DNA of 23,032 bases. Source: UBA6182 sp964479585 (GTDB lineage Bacteria > Bacillota_I > Bacilli_A > Erysipelotrichales > Erysipelotrichaceae). The position numbers and the translations under genes are program-made. Below are positions 1 through 8,185 of the stretch, in pieces; the first letter of the stretch is position 1, and each line of letters starts with the position of its first letter. The stretch covers positions 1-23,032 of the forward strand of contig CAYZMP010000027.1 of the NCBI GenBank assembly GCA_964479585.1, written 5' to 3'. Under the pieces are notes generated by a model that saw only the letters and a list, made by a program, of their open reading frames with translations, made no database searches and was not told the origin of the DNA.

Positions 1-150
1 TATTTATAAAATGTAATATTTACAGGTGTAATAATTTAGGTAAAAACAAATAGATAGATTAATTAATCAATATTAAAATTAGTACATTGTCGTTCAAAAG
101 AACAGTGATAGTGTGAATAATTAAACCAACTTGCACTAATATGTACATTT

Positions 151-274
151 TGTAGTAAAAATAGCTCATTTTCTAAATTAATCGTGTTATTTTACTACAT
201 TTAATGAAAATTGCTATTTTTTTGTGTAAATAAAAAAATGTAAGCGCTATACTTCTAATTGTAGTAATATTACA
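151..274. promoter_or_regulatory. Triple operator candidate for the MurR/RpiR regulator
   Basis: The 290-bp region ahead of the first gene holds three copies of a TGTAGTAA motif: 151-165 (plus), 185-199 (minus strand reads TGTAGTAAAATAACA) and 260-274 (TGTAGTAATATTACA). The 260-274 copy fits every position of TGTARTWWWAYTACA, the palindrome known for HexR, an RpiR-family regulator of sugar catabolism; 185-199 misses one position and 151-165 misses three. The first two copies form a 10-bp perfect inverted repeat (151-160 with 190-199). The last copy lies between the likely transcription start and the ribosome site. That the adjacent RpiR-type protein binds here is inferred. Confidence 0.55.
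225..253 (+). promoter_or_regulatory. Probable operon promoter with overlapping cre-like site
   Basis: TATACT at 248-253 is a plausible -10 box, with a weak -35 (TGTAAA, 225-230) 17 bp upstream. Overlapping it, 239-252 reads TGTAAGCGCTATAC. This matches the CcpA catabolite-responsive element TGWAANCGNTNWCA at 12 of 14 positions with an intact core. A cre over the -10 box would repress the operon when a preferred sugar is present. The ribosome site AGGAGGTG at 279-286 serves the ATG at 291. Confidence 0.45.
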
Positions 275-290
275 ACTGAGGAGGTGGCTA

Positions 291-1142
291 ATGAGTAATA
301 CAAAAATACTAGATATGATAAAGCAAGAGTATAGAAACTATTCTAACTCTAATAAACAAGTTGCAAATGTCATATTGAGCCAAACAAACGATGTTGTAAA
401 GATGAGTATTGGAAAACTTGCTTCACTATCAAAAGTAAGTCAACCAACAGTAATGAGATTTTGCAGCTCAATTGGGTATGAGAGCTACAAAGAGTTTAAA
501 TTCCAATTAGCACAAGAGATCACGATAAACAAAAACTACATTCATAGAGGAATTACAAGCAGTGATAATGCAAATTCATTCATGTATACCGTAGGCATGA
601 CAAGTATCTCGGTGTTAAACGATGTTTTGAACCAGTTAGAACAATCAAAAATCGATGAGATTGTGACAATACTATCCAATGCACAAGAAATCAATTTTTG
701 GGGACATGGTGCTTCTGCTGCGGTTGCTCAAGATGCTTATCACAAATTTTTCAGAGTAGGTGTTCCATGTAGTCCGTCATCAGATTCTCATATTCAACGA
801 ATGCTTTCTTCAGTTATGAGACCAGGTCATGTTGCTGTCGCAATATCTCACACAGGAAGGTCAAATGATTTAATTAGAAATGTTCAGTTAGTCAATAAAA
901 GTGGTGGTGTAACGATTGCAATAACAAGAAAAGGATCACCTTTATCTAAGGTGTGTAGTAAATCAATAAGTATAGTTATTGATGAAGATACTGATATATA
1001 CACTCCAATGCTTTCACGATTAGCTCATTTGATGATTATCGACATTTTAACTGTTGGCGTAATTATGCAGAGGAAAGATCAAGCCATTGAGCGAATGAAA
1101 AAAATGAAAACCGCACTTTCAACAATAAAGTCTGTCGAATAG
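291..1142 (+). CDS. MurR/RpiR family transcriptional regulator
   Basis: A 283-residue DNA-binding regulator of sugar catabolism. Residues 1-77 form the RpiR-type helix-turn-helix, with the recognition stretch around SQPTVMRFCSSIGY. Residues about 115-260 form a SIS domain (GHGASAAVAQDA; SHTGRSNDLI), the fold that binds phosphosugars in this family, so the effector is probably a sugar-phosphate intermediate of the pathway encoded downstream. It is the first gene of a tight eight-gene run on the same strand, 12 bp before the TRAP small permease, and so probably controls its own operon through the repeated TGTAGTAA sites upstream. The length is normal for the family. Whether it acts as repressor or activator cannot be told from sequence; a site between the start point and the ribosome site suggests repression. 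Confidence 0.93.
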   Translation: MSNTKILDMIKQEYRNYSNSNKQVANVILSQTNDVVKMSIGKLASLSKVSQPTVMRFCSSIGYESYKEFKFQLAQEITINKNYIHRGITSSDNANSFMYTVGMTSISVLNDVLNQLEQSKIDEIVTILSNAQEINFWGHGASAAVAQDAYHKFFRVGVPCSPSSDSHIQRMLSSVMRPGHVAVAISHTGRSNDLIRNVQLVNKSGGVTIAITRKGSPLSKVCSKSISIVIDEDTDIYTPMLSRLAHLMIIDILTVGVIMQRKDQAIERMKKMKTALSTIKSVE

Positions 1143-1154
1143 AAAGGGAAAAGA

Positions 1155-1721
1155 ATGAAAAAAGTATTTCAAAAAATAGACAAAGCAATTGTAGAAACGA
1201 ATAAATTGCTTATAGTTGCAATGATGGCACTTATGTTTATTTTGCTTTTTATCAATGTCGTAGGAAGATATTTTTTCTCGAAAACATTTTTAGGAGCAGA
1301 TGAGTTAGCAAGACATTTAATGATAACGATTGCCTTTATTGGAATTGGTTATGGCATGCGTGAAAGCAAACATTCTTCATTTACATTTTTACAAGATGTA
1401 GTAAATGACAAAGTACGTAAAGTAATTAGAATAGTTGTTGCTTTGTTGATTTATTTCTTGATGATAACTATCTTCTATTACGGAATCCAATATACTGTTC
1501 GATACATGAACAACTCCACTCAGATTCTTCAGTGGAAACTTGGTTATTGGTATATGTTTATACCAATAGGTGCAATGCTCTTTATTTATCACTTTACAGT
1601 TGTAGTTAAAGATTTCATAAATGAAGCAAAATATGAAGACATAGAACGTGAAATCAGAAGTGGTGACGAGTTAGTATCTGACTCAAAATATGCTTCTTAT
1701 TTGAAGGAGGATAAAGAGTAA
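1155..1721 (+). CDS. dctQ: TRAP transporter small permease (DctQ-type)
   Basis: A 188-residue integral membrane protein with four hydrophobic segments, at about residues 15-37, 48-64, 87-108 and 133-152. The pattern VVGRYFF..TFLGADELARHLMI is typical of the TRAP small permease (DctQ/TctB-like group). It pairs with the large permease encoded next to form a sodium-driven secondary transporter fed by the extracytoplasmic receptor. GAAAGGG at 1142-1148 is a reasonable ribosome site. The stop codon is directly followed by the ATG of the large permease. The charged C-terminal tail (ERE..GDEL) is cytoplasmic by prediction. Substrate cannot be read from this subunit. Confidence 0.93.
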   Translation: MKKVFQKIDKAIVETNKLLIVAMMALMFILLFINVVGRYFFSKTFLGADELARHLMITIAFIGIGYGMRESKHSSFTFLQDVVNDKVRKVIRIVVALLIYFLMITIFYYGIQYTVRYMNNSTQILQWKLGYWYMFIPIGAMLFIYHFTVVVKDFINEAKYEDIEREIRSGDELVSDSKYASYLKEDKE

Positions 1722-3011
1722 ATGTTAGTTACATTAATTGTGGTGTTCTTCGTAGCTTTGATTATCGGATTACCAGTCTTTCTAACCATGTATGCAGCTG
1801 TGTTTGCTGTAATATCAAATAGTGGTGGAATTGCAATGACTATGCTTCCTCAATTGATATACAATGGAATGAATTCATTTCCGATTTTGGCAGTACCTTT
1901 ATTTGTTTTAGCTTCAGATTTAATGACTGAAGGAAAGATCACGGATATGCTTATTGATTTTGCAAATGCTGGATTGGGACATATCAGAGGTGGATTGGGA
2001 CATGTCAATGTACTAATCTCCATGCTATTTGGAGGTGTTAGTGGTTCAGCGGTTGCTGATGCAGCAGGTCCAAGTAAAATTGTAATGTTTATGATGAGAA
2101 AAGCAGGATATGACAAATATTATTCTGGAGCTGTAACCGTTGCTTCCTCAGTAATTGGGATTATCATTCCTCCTAGTATACCAATGGTTATTTATGCTCT
2201 TAGTGATGGTAGAACTTCAACACTCGGGTTATTTGCAGCAGGATATCTACCAGGATTTTTGATTGGGTTTTCATTAATGCTTGTCAACGGATATATTTCT
2301 TATAAAAATGGTTATCGTTTTACTACAGAGAAAGCGTCACTACGGACTCGTTTAATCTCATTTATGCAAGCTATACCAGGATTGTTAATGCCAGTTATTA
2401 TAATCGGATTTACTGTAGCTGGGATTACCACAGCTACTGAAGCTGCAGCTATTGCTGTTGCGTATGCTTTGTTTGTAGGTTTATTAATTACTCGAAAATT
2501 AAAAGTCAATATGCTATACAAGATATTGTTCCAAAGTGGAATTGTTAGTGCAGCTATTCTAATGATCATTGGGATGGGTAGTTTGTTTTCATGGATACTT
2601 ACTTATACAAGAATACCTCAACAAATTGCTACTTTCTTAGCAACACTCACATCCAATCCTACTTTGATTTTATTTTTAATGGCATTATTAGTGATTTTAA
2701 CTGGAATGCTTGTTGATACCATTCCAGCTGTTATGATATTAGCACCAATTATTTCTTCTATTGGATTGAGTTTTGGTATTAATCCGTTCCAAACTGCAAT
2801 GGTTGTAATTATTGGTATTGGAATAGGGATGATGACACCACCGATTGCTCCACTAATGTTTATCACAAGTTCTATCGGTAAGCTCAGGATGGAAAAGTTA
2901 ATAAAAGAAACACTACCATTTATTGCAGTAGAAGTGATAGTTCTAGTTTTGGTCATTTTAATTCCTCAGTTAACAACATGGTTACCAGCACTATTAGGGT
3001 ATGGTGCTTAA
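1722..3011 (+). CDS. dctM: TRAP transporter large permease (DctM-type)
   Basis: A 429-residue, very hydrophobic protein with about a dozen membrane segments and the length expected for the TRAP large permease. Family stretches include LIYNGMNSFPILAVPLFVLASDLM, the GGVSGSAVADAAG loop, VIGIIIPPSIPMVIYA and the C-terminal GIGIGMMTPPIAP; the two proline-rich re-entrant hairpins and the GSAVADAA motif are family hallmarks. It forms the transport channel and works with DctQ and the DctP receptor. Its ATG follows the DctQ stop without a gap. The strong ribosome site AAGGAGG at 1704-1710 lies inside the end of dctQ, so the two are probably made in equal amounts. Confidence 0.96.
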   Translation: MLVTLIVVFFVALIIGLPVFLTMYAAVFAVISNSGGIAMTMLPQLIYNGMNSFPILAVPLFVLASDLMTEGKITDMLIDFANAGLGHIRGGLGHVNVLISMLFGGVSGSAVADAAGPSKIVMFMMRKAGYDKYYSGAVTVASSVIGIIIPPSIPMVIYALSDGRTSTLGLFAAGYLPGFLIGFSLMLVNGYISYKNGYRFTTEKASLRTRLISFMQAIPGLLMPVIIIGFTVAGITTATEAAAIAVAYALFVGLLITRKLKVNMLYKILFQSGIVSAAILMIIGMGSLFSWILTYTRIPQQIATFLATLTSNPTLILFLMALLVILTGMLVDTIPAVMILAPIISSIGLSFGINPFQTAMVVIIGIGIGMMTPPIAPLMFITSSIGKLRMEKLIKETLPFIAVEVIVLVLVILIPQLTTWLPALLGYGA

Positions 3012-3055
3012 AATATTAACACAATATTTATTTCAAAGAGAGAAGGACGGAGAAA

Positions 3056-4090
3056 ATGAAAAAAATATTATCAATTTTACTACTTTCACTACTATTGTTA
3101 GCAACATTAACAGCATGTAGTGACAATGATTCTGACAATGGTAATGGTGGAGAAAAAATTAAGTTAATTTACACTCACTATCAACCAGGAAATTTGGATC
3201 AACCAAAACAAGCAGCAGCTGAAGCATTTAAAGGTTATGTTGAAGATAAGACAAATGGCCAAATTGAAGTTGAAATTTATCCAAACAGTGAGCTAGGGGA
3301 TGGTCCCGCTGTATTGGAAGCAATGCAAGCCAATACAATTCAAATGACTGTTGTTCATGATGGTCCTGTTTCTGCATTTTATGGTCCGATGGGAGTGTAC
3401 TCATTACCATTTTTATTCCAAAATCATTCAGAAGCTTGGACTATTTATGATAGCGAATTTACTGCTAATTTAGGTGAGCAAATGAGACAAGAAACGGGAA
3501 TCCGTTTGTTGGCTATGGCGGACAACGGTGTTCGTCACTTAACAAATAGCAAAAGAACTATTAGTACAATGGCAGATGCAAATGGACTATTAATTAGAAT
3601 TCAACCAAGTCCAGTATACACAAGAATTATTGAAGGTATTGGTGCTACACCGGTAGAGGTTGCTTGGGCAGAATTGCCAGCTGCTTTACAACAAGGTGTT
3701 GCTGATGGTCAAGAAAATGGAATTACAAATATACTTGCAGCAAATCTTTATGAAACTCAAAAGTATTTAACGTTAACGGGTCATGTTTATAGTTATCATG
3801 CATATTTGATTAGTGATGATTTCTATAATAGCTTAAACAGTGACCAACAAAAAATTGTTGAAGAAGCGACAGAGCTTGCAAAATGGATTCATAGAGGCAT
3901 GACAGCTCATCAAGACAATACCATTGGTCCAGTACTAAGTGGTTATGGTGTTGAAGTTACCCAACTAACACAAGAAGCATACAACGAGTTTAGAGACTCT
4001 GTTCAACCATCTGTAATTGCATGGATGAGAGAGCAATATGGAACAGTTGTAGATGACCTTGTTGAAGAAGTTGAAAGATTAAGAAACTAA
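3056..4090 (+). CDS. dctP: TRAP transporter substrate-binding lipoprotein (DctP-type)
   Basis: A 344-residue extracytoplasmic solute receptor. The first 21 residues are a lipoprotein signal peptide ending in LTAC, so the mature protein is tethered to the outer membrane face by Cys21. The body is a DctP fold: GPAVLEAMQANTIQMTV, GPMGVYSLPFLF and LIRIQPSPVYTRIIEGIGATPVEVAW. The arginine in IRIQ corresponds to the conserved Arg that grips the carboxylate of ligands, so the cargo is probably an organic or sugar acid. ALQQGVADGQENGITNI is the usual C-terminal family stretch. It is encoded after the two permeases and just before the catabolic enzymes, which makes the transported compound the likely starting substrate of that pathway. 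Confidence 0.95.
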   Translation: MKKILSILLLSLLLLATLTACSDNDSDNGNGGEKIKLIYTHYQPGNLDQPKQAAAEAFKGYVEDKTNGQIEVEIYPNSELGDGPAVLEAMQANTIQMTVVHDGPVSAFYGPMGVYSLPFLFQNHSEAWTIYDSEFTANLGEQMRQETGIRLLAMADNGVRHLTNSKRTISTMADANGLLIRIQPSPVYTRIIEGIGATPVEVAWAELPAALQQGVADGQENGITNILAANLYETQKYLTLTGHVYSYHAYLISDDFYNSLNSDQQKIVEEATELAKWIHRGMTAHQDNTIGPVLSGYGVEVTQLTQEAYNEFRDSVQPSVIAWMREQYGTVVDDLVEEVERLRN

Positions 4091-4109
4091 TTAAACGTTA
4101 GGAGACATT

Positions 4110-5066
4110 ATGAAAAAAACAGTGTTAATAATTAATGCATTTTACCCCCACTATGAAGTAGAAAAGACTGTTTTATCAAACTTCGATGTAGAAGTTAAAC
4201 ATGTTGTGATTGAAAATGATTTAGAAAAGATGATTGAGGTTGCACAAAACGCTTACGCGATATTGACTCGAGAAACAGTGCTTCCTCGATCATTCATTGA
4301 AACTTTAAGTTATTGTAAAATTATTGTTCGATATGGTGTTGGTGTTGACAACATTGATTTAGAAGCAGCAAAAGAAAAAGGTATTTATGTTGCAAATGTT
4401 CCAGAATATGGAAGTGACACAGTTGCTGAGCATGCTCTTGCGCTATTGATGGCTGTCTCAAGAAGATTAGTAACTCGCGATAAAATGGTACGAAATGGAG
4501 CATGGAGTGTTGGCATAGCAGAACCGATGTATAGTTTTAAAGACAAAACACTAGGAGTTGTGGGTTTTGGTCATATTGGAAAGTGCTTCTATGAAAAAGC
4601 AAAAGGACTAGGATTCAATGAAGTAATCATATATGATCCGTTTTGCACGGATTTTAAAGGATGTAAATCGGTTGAGTTAGAAGAACTGTTTACTAATGCA
4701 GATGCAATATCGTTGCATTTGCCACTGAATATTAATACTAGAAAGATAGTTAATCGTAACTTGCTTTCTAAAATGAAAAAAACAGCAATTTTAGTGAATA
4801 CTTCACGTGGTGGATTAGTTGATGAAGAAGCACTAATAGAAGTATTAAATGACAAGAAAATTTTTGGAGCTGGAATTGATGTGTTTGAAGTTGAACCTCC
4901 TTTGTTGGACAATCCACTTTTCAAATGTGATAATGTAATAGTTACTGATCATACAGGGTGGTATTCAAAAGAAGCATTAGAAAATCTTCAGAAGTTAGCA
5001 GCTGAAGAAGTTGCTAAGGTCTTTTCTAATCAAAAGCCTAGTTCATGGGTTAATAAATGGGAGTAG
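4110..5066 (+). CDS. D-isomer-specific 2-hydroxyacid dehydrogenase (SerA/CtBP-like)
   Basis: A 318-residue NAD(P)-dependent oxidoreductase of the D-2-hydroxyacid dehydrogenase family. Visible features are the substrate-side VRYGVGVDNID, the Rossmann glycine motif VGFGHIG, the catalytic Arg in NTSRGGLVDE, the Glu in GIDVFEVEPP and the His in TDHTGW, so the Arg-Glu-His triad is complete. There is no C-terminal ACT regulatory domain, unlike many SerA proteins, and its place between a TRAP transporter and a KDPG-type aldolase argues against serine synthesis. It probably interconverts a 2-hydroxy acid and a 2-oxo acid in the catabolism of the imported compound. The exact substrate is not determinable here. 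Confidence 0.88.
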   Translation: MKKTVLIINAFYPHYEVEKTVLSNFDVEVKHVVIENDLEKMIEVAQNAYAILTRETVLPRSFIETLSYCKIIVRYGVGVDNIDLEAAKEKGIYVANVPEYGSDTVAEHALALLMAVSRRLVTRDKMVRNGAWSVGIAEPMYSFKDKTLGVVGFGHIGKCFYEKAKGLGFNEVIIYDPFCTDFKGCKSVELEELFTNADAISLHLPLNINTRKIVNRNLLSKMKKTAILVNTSRGGLVDEEALIEVLNDKKIFGAGIDVFEVEPPLLDNPLFKCDNVIVTDHTGWYSKEALENLQKLAAEEVAKVFSNQKPSSWVNKWE

Positions 5067-5069
5067 CGA

Positions 5070-5699
5070 ATGAAAGATAAAATTATTGAGAGTATAAAAA
5101 GTCAATTGATTATTCCTGTTATTCGTCGAGATTCTTATGAATTGGCAGACAAAATGATTCATTATTTGAACAATTATGGAATAAAAATTGTAGAAATTAC
5201 ATTATCAATACCTAATGCTTTTGAACTGATGAAGAAATGGTCAAGCAAAGGAATGATTGTTGGAGCTGGTACAGTTTTTTCAATTGAAGAAGCTCAAAAA
5301 GCCATTGATGCAAATGTTTCTTTTATTGTTTCTCCAGTTCAAATTGAAGGTTTGGTTGAGTTGTGTCATAACAATGACATTCCTTGTGCACTAGGTGCTC
5401 TTACACCTAATGAAGTAATGAATGCACTAACAAAGAAAGCTGACATTGTAAAAATATATCCAGCCAAATCCATGGGAAGTGTTGATTATGTAAAATCAAT
5501 TCAAGATGTATTCCCAAACGTCTTATTTATGCCTACAGGAGGAGTAGGAAAAGAAAACATTAGCATGTATTTAGAATCTAATATTTCCTTGTTAGGTGTT
5601 GGGAACTCTTTAATTGATGACAAAGATTTATTAAATGATGATTTTGAAAGTATTCATGAATCATTGGATAGTTATTTTAAGAAAGGGAGATATGAGTAA
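5070..5699 (+). CDS. eda: KDPG/KHG-type class I aldolase
   Basis: A 209-residue enzyme of the bifunctional 4-hydroxy-2-oxoglutarate / 2-dehydro-3-deoxy-phosphogluconate aldolase family (Eda). Conserved sites seen are PVIRR, the general-acid/base Glu in EITLS, GAGTV, the Schiff-base Lys in VKIYPAK and the phosphate-binding loop PTGGV. It would split a 2-keto-3-deoxy-6-phospho-sugar acid into pyruvate and glyceraldehyde 3-phosphate (or the galactose epimer). Placed 3 bp after the dehydrogenase and followed by an RraA-family protein and a KDG-kinase-like protein, it is the cleavage step of the operon. Length matches the family. Confidence 0.92.
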   Translation: MKDKIIESIKSQLIIPVIRRDSYELADKMIHYLNNYGIKIVEITLSIPNAFELMKKWSSKGMIVGAGTVFSIEEAQKAIDANVSFIVSPVQIEGLVELCHNNDIPCALGALTPNEVMNALTKKADIVKIYPAKSMGSVDYVKSIQDVFPNVLFMPTGGVGKENISMYLESNISLLGVGNSLIDDKDLLNDDFESIHESLDSYFKKGRYE

Positions 5700-6352
5700 T
5701 GAGTGATATTGTAAATCGTTTTAGAAAAATTGCGACAGCATCGATATCGGATGCTTGTGATCAAATTGTCAAAAAACGTTGTTTTATGGATTTTGATGTA
5801 AAACCGAGAATCAATGAGAAAAAAGTTGTTGGATATGCGGTAACTGTGGCAGAAACGTATGGTGATGAAGGTGTTGTTGTTCCTCCAACGCATGCATTAG
5901 ATTTGATTGATACATGTAAAGAAAATGATGTTGTTGTAATTTCATTAGAAAATAGCGATAAGGATGTAGCTGTTTGGGGTGGAATAATGACAGCAGGTGC
6001 AGTTGTTAATAATGTAGCTGGAGCAATATTAGATGCTGGTGTCCGTGATGTGACAGAGATTAGAAGAGATTATGATTTTCCTGTTTATGCGAGGAGTGTT
6101 TCTCCAGCGACTACTTTAGGTAGATACAAAACTATTGCAAACAATGTTGAAATCACTTGTGGTGGAGTTAAAGTAAACCCAGGAGATTTAATTGTTGCAG
6201 ATTTAGATGGTGTTATTGTTGTTCCTAAAGATCATATCGATGAAGTATTATTAGTTGCGGAAGAAATTGAAGAAAAAGAAGCTAAACAAGCGAAATATAT
6301 TGTTGAAACTAAATCATTAAAAGCAGGGTTAGCAAAATACAATCGAATTTAA
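5699..6352 (+). CDS. RraA/HMG-CHA aldolase family protein
   Basis: A 217-residue protein of the RraA-like family, which includes 4-hydroxy-4-methyl-2-oxoglutarate (HMG/CHA) aldolases and oxaloacetate decarboxylases as well as non-enzymatic RNase E inhibitors. The aldolase signature G-X20-R-D-X2-E/D is present: the second Gly of WGG, then GVRDVTE 20 residues on, with the Arg that binds the pyruvyl group and the Asp that holds the divalent metal. The C-terminal GDLIVADLDGVIVVP is also typical. The retained catalytic residues and sugar-acid operon point to an enzyme, not an RNase inhibitor. Its start overlaps the aldolase stop by one base (TAATG), so translation is coupled. Its reaction (aldol cleavage, decarboxylation or another lyase step) is unresolved. 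Confidence 0.85.
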   Translation: MSDIVNRFRKIATASISDACDQIVKKRCFMDFDVKPRINEKKVVGYAVTVAETYGDEGVVVPPTHALDLIDTCKENDVVVISLENSDKDVAVWGGIMTAGAVVNNVAGAILDAGVRDVTEIRRDYDFPVYARSVSPATTLGRYKTIANNVEITCGGVKVNPGDLIVADLDGVIVVPKDHIDEVLLVAEEIEEKEAKQAKYIVETKSLKAGLAKYNRI

Positions 6353-6365
6353 AAGAGGGTTTACT

Positions 6366-7283
6366 ATGAAAATATTTGCATTTGGAGAACCAATGATTGA
6401 GTTGGCAGAAAAAGTAGTTGAAGGAAAGAAACTCTTTATAAAAGGATTTGGTGGGGATACATCAAATTTCTCAGTTGCTTGTGCACGCCAAGGAGCCGAT
6501 ATTTCATATATTACTTCATTGGGCAATGATGCATTTGGAAAAGAGTTTCTAGATTTGTATAAAAAAGAGAACATAGACACATCCAACATACTGTTATCAG
6601 ATGAAAAACATACAGGAGTCTATTTTATCCATTACAGTGAAAAAGGGCATGAGTTTTCATACATGAGAAAAGATTCGGCTGCAAGTAATTATAAATCGCA
6701 TTTTTTACCGGAAAAAGCACTGAAAAATGCTGATTGTTTGTTTGTAAGTGGAATTACTCAGGCAATAAGTAATGATTGTTGTGATGCTGTGTTTAAGGCG
6801 ATTGATATCGCTAAATTTAATAAAGCCCTTTTTGTCTATGATCCTAATCTAAGACTGAAACTTTGGTCATTAGAAAGAGCGAAAGCAATTATTAACTACA
6901 CTGCAAAACAATGCGATATTTTTATGCCAAGTTATGAAGATGCACAAAGTTTAACGAATCTTCATGATGAGAAAGAGATTATTCAGTATTACCATGATTT
7001 AGGTATCAAGGTTGTAATCTTAAAATGTGGATCAAAAGGTGTGTTTGTATCAGATGGCAAAAAAATTGAATTTATTAATGCATACAAAGTTAAGGCAATT
7101 GATCAAACAGGAGCAGGTGATACCTTTGATGGTGCATTCGTAGTACATTATTTAGAAAGCAAGCAGCTAACAGATGCTGCAAAGTATGCAAATGCAGCTG
7201 CAGCATTATCTACGCTTGGAATTGGAGCGGTTGCACCCATTCCATATAAAAAGGATGTTGAAGATTTCATAAGTTTTCAATAA
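6366..7283 (+). CDS. kdgK: PfkB-family sugar kinase, KDG kinase-like
   Basis: A 305-residue ribokinase/PfkB-fold kinase. Seen are the N-terminal GGDTSNFSVACARQGA substrate motif, FSYMRKDSAAS (compare the YYR..SAA region of 2-keto-3-deoxygluconate kinases), VYDPNLRLKLW and the C-terminal DQTGAGDTFDGAF, with the catalytic Asp and anion hole. It would phosphorylate 2-keto-3-deoxygluconate or an isomer at C6 to give the substrate of the class I aldolase encoded two genes upstream. It has a good ribosome site (AAAGAGGG) and is the last gene before a terminator. A related hexose kinase role cannot be excluded, but the neighbours favour KDG kinase. Confidence 0.86.
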   Translation: MKIFAFGEPMIELAEKVVEGKKLFIKGFGGDTSNFSVACARQGADISYITSLGNDAFGKEFLDLYKKENIDTSNILLSDEKHTGVYFIHYSEKGHEFSYMRKDSAASNYKSHFLPEKALKNADCLFVSGITQAISNDCCDAVFKAIDIAKFNKALFVYDPNLRLKLWSLERAKAIINYTAKQCDIFMPSYEDAQSLTNLHDEKEIIQYYHDLGIKVVILKCGSKGVFVSDGKKIEFINAYKVKAIDQTGAGDTFDGAFVVHYLESKQLTDAAKYANAAAALSTLGIGAVAPIPYKKDVEDFISFQ

Positions 7284-7308
7284 GTAAAATGATTTAAGAT
7301 TAAAACCA

Positions 7309-7353
7309 AGGCTGTTACGTATCAAGAATTTTATTCTAACTAACAGTCTTTTT
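7309..7353 (+). terminator. Intrinsic terminator of the sugar-acid operon
   Basis: AGGCTGTTA (7309-7317) pairs with TAACAGTCT (7341-7349), a 9-bp stem with one G-U pair and a 23-nt loop, followed by a T run to 7353. It lies 25 bp after the kinase stop. Confidence 0.75.
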
Positions 7354-7413
7354 ATATCTAGAAGTACTAATCGAAATGTATTCTATGTTACAATAAAACA
7401 AAGGAGAATCAAT

Positions 7414-8172
7414 ATGAACATACCATTCTCAGTTCAAACACAATTGGGTCACAGAACCATTCGAAAATTCAAAAATCAATTATTAAGTAAAGAGACTATT
7501 AATTTATTATTAGAAGTAGCTAATCGTACTGCTACATCCAACGGAATGCAAAATTTTTCTATAATAATTATTGATGACCAGAAAATAAAGGATGCAATTT
7601 CAGAGATTGCAAATCAAACACATCTAAAAGAAGTTCCTTTTTTTGCTTTGTTTATTGTGGATACATATCGCAACTATCATATTGCATTACAAGAAGGTGT
7701 CGAATTAGAAGCATTTAAAGATATGGATCGCTTTATTCAAGGTTTCACAGACGCATCTTTAGCAGCACAAAACATGGTGAATGCAGCCGAATCGCTTGGG
7801 TTAGGTGTAAACTACTTTGGAAGTATTTTAAACGATCCAAGGAAACTGATTGAGGTTGTTGGATTACCAAAACTAACCATGCCTGTAGTTGGATTAGGAC
7901 TTGGCTATCCAGATCAAGAACCTATGTTAAAACCAAGGATACCGTTAAAAAATAAGGTATTTTACAACTCATATCAAAAATGCAACAATTATAATGAAGC
8001 TTTTAAAGAATATGATCAAGCATTAAGTGAATACTATGATTTGCGTGATTTAACCAAACCAATTGGAAAATTTTCTGAACAAATAATTAGTAAACATCAA
8101 AACATAAATCCTGTACGAGTAAAGTATATGCAAGTTGCTAAAGAACAAGGATACGATTTAAAACTAGACTAA
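7414..8172 (+). CDS. NADPH-dependent nitroreductase-family oxidoreductase
   Basis: A 252-residue FMN enzyme of the NfsA/FRP-like nitroreductase group. The N-terminal GHRTIRKFKNQLLSKETINLLLEVANRTATSNGMQNFS is the usual FMN-phosphate and dimer region. The middle AAQNMVNAAESLGLGVNYFGSI and GLGLGYPDQEP.LKPRIPL match the family's second flavin-contact and NADPH-side loops. It probably reduces nitro compounds, quinones or free flavin using NADPH in the cytosol. AAGGAG at 7401-7406 precedes the ATG. It sits 13 bp before a transaldolase gene, with which it probably shares a transcript after the terminator at 7309-7353. Physiological substrate is unknown. Confidence 0.9.
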   Translation: MNIPFSVQTQLGHRTIRKFKNQLLSKETINLLLEVANRTATSNGMQNFSIIIIDDQKIKDAISEIANQTHLKEVPFFALFIVDTYRNYHIALQEGVELEAFKDMDRFIQGFTDASLAAQNMVNAAESLGLGVNYFGSILNDPRKLIEVVGLPKLTMPVVGLGLGYPDQEPMLKPRIPLKNKVFYNSYQKCNNYNEAFKEYDQALSEYYDLRDLTKPIGKFSEQIISKHQNINPVRVKYMQVAKEQGYDLKLD

Positions 8173-8185
8173 GAAAGGAACTAAT

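Noticed and set aside
12..24. TGTAATATTTACA palindrome at the left edge
   Set aside because: It resembles the RpiR sites but is two bases shorter, more than 120 bp from the others, and expected by chance in such AT-rich sequence.
1389..2956. Minus-strand open frames opposite the TRAP permeases
   Set aside because: They are shadows of hydrophobic coding sequence, rich in Ile/Thr/Pro repeats as expected from antisense of membrane helices.
4110..5066. SerA for serine biosynthesis
   Set aside because: No ACT domain, and the gene is embedded in a transport and sugar-acid catabolic operon.
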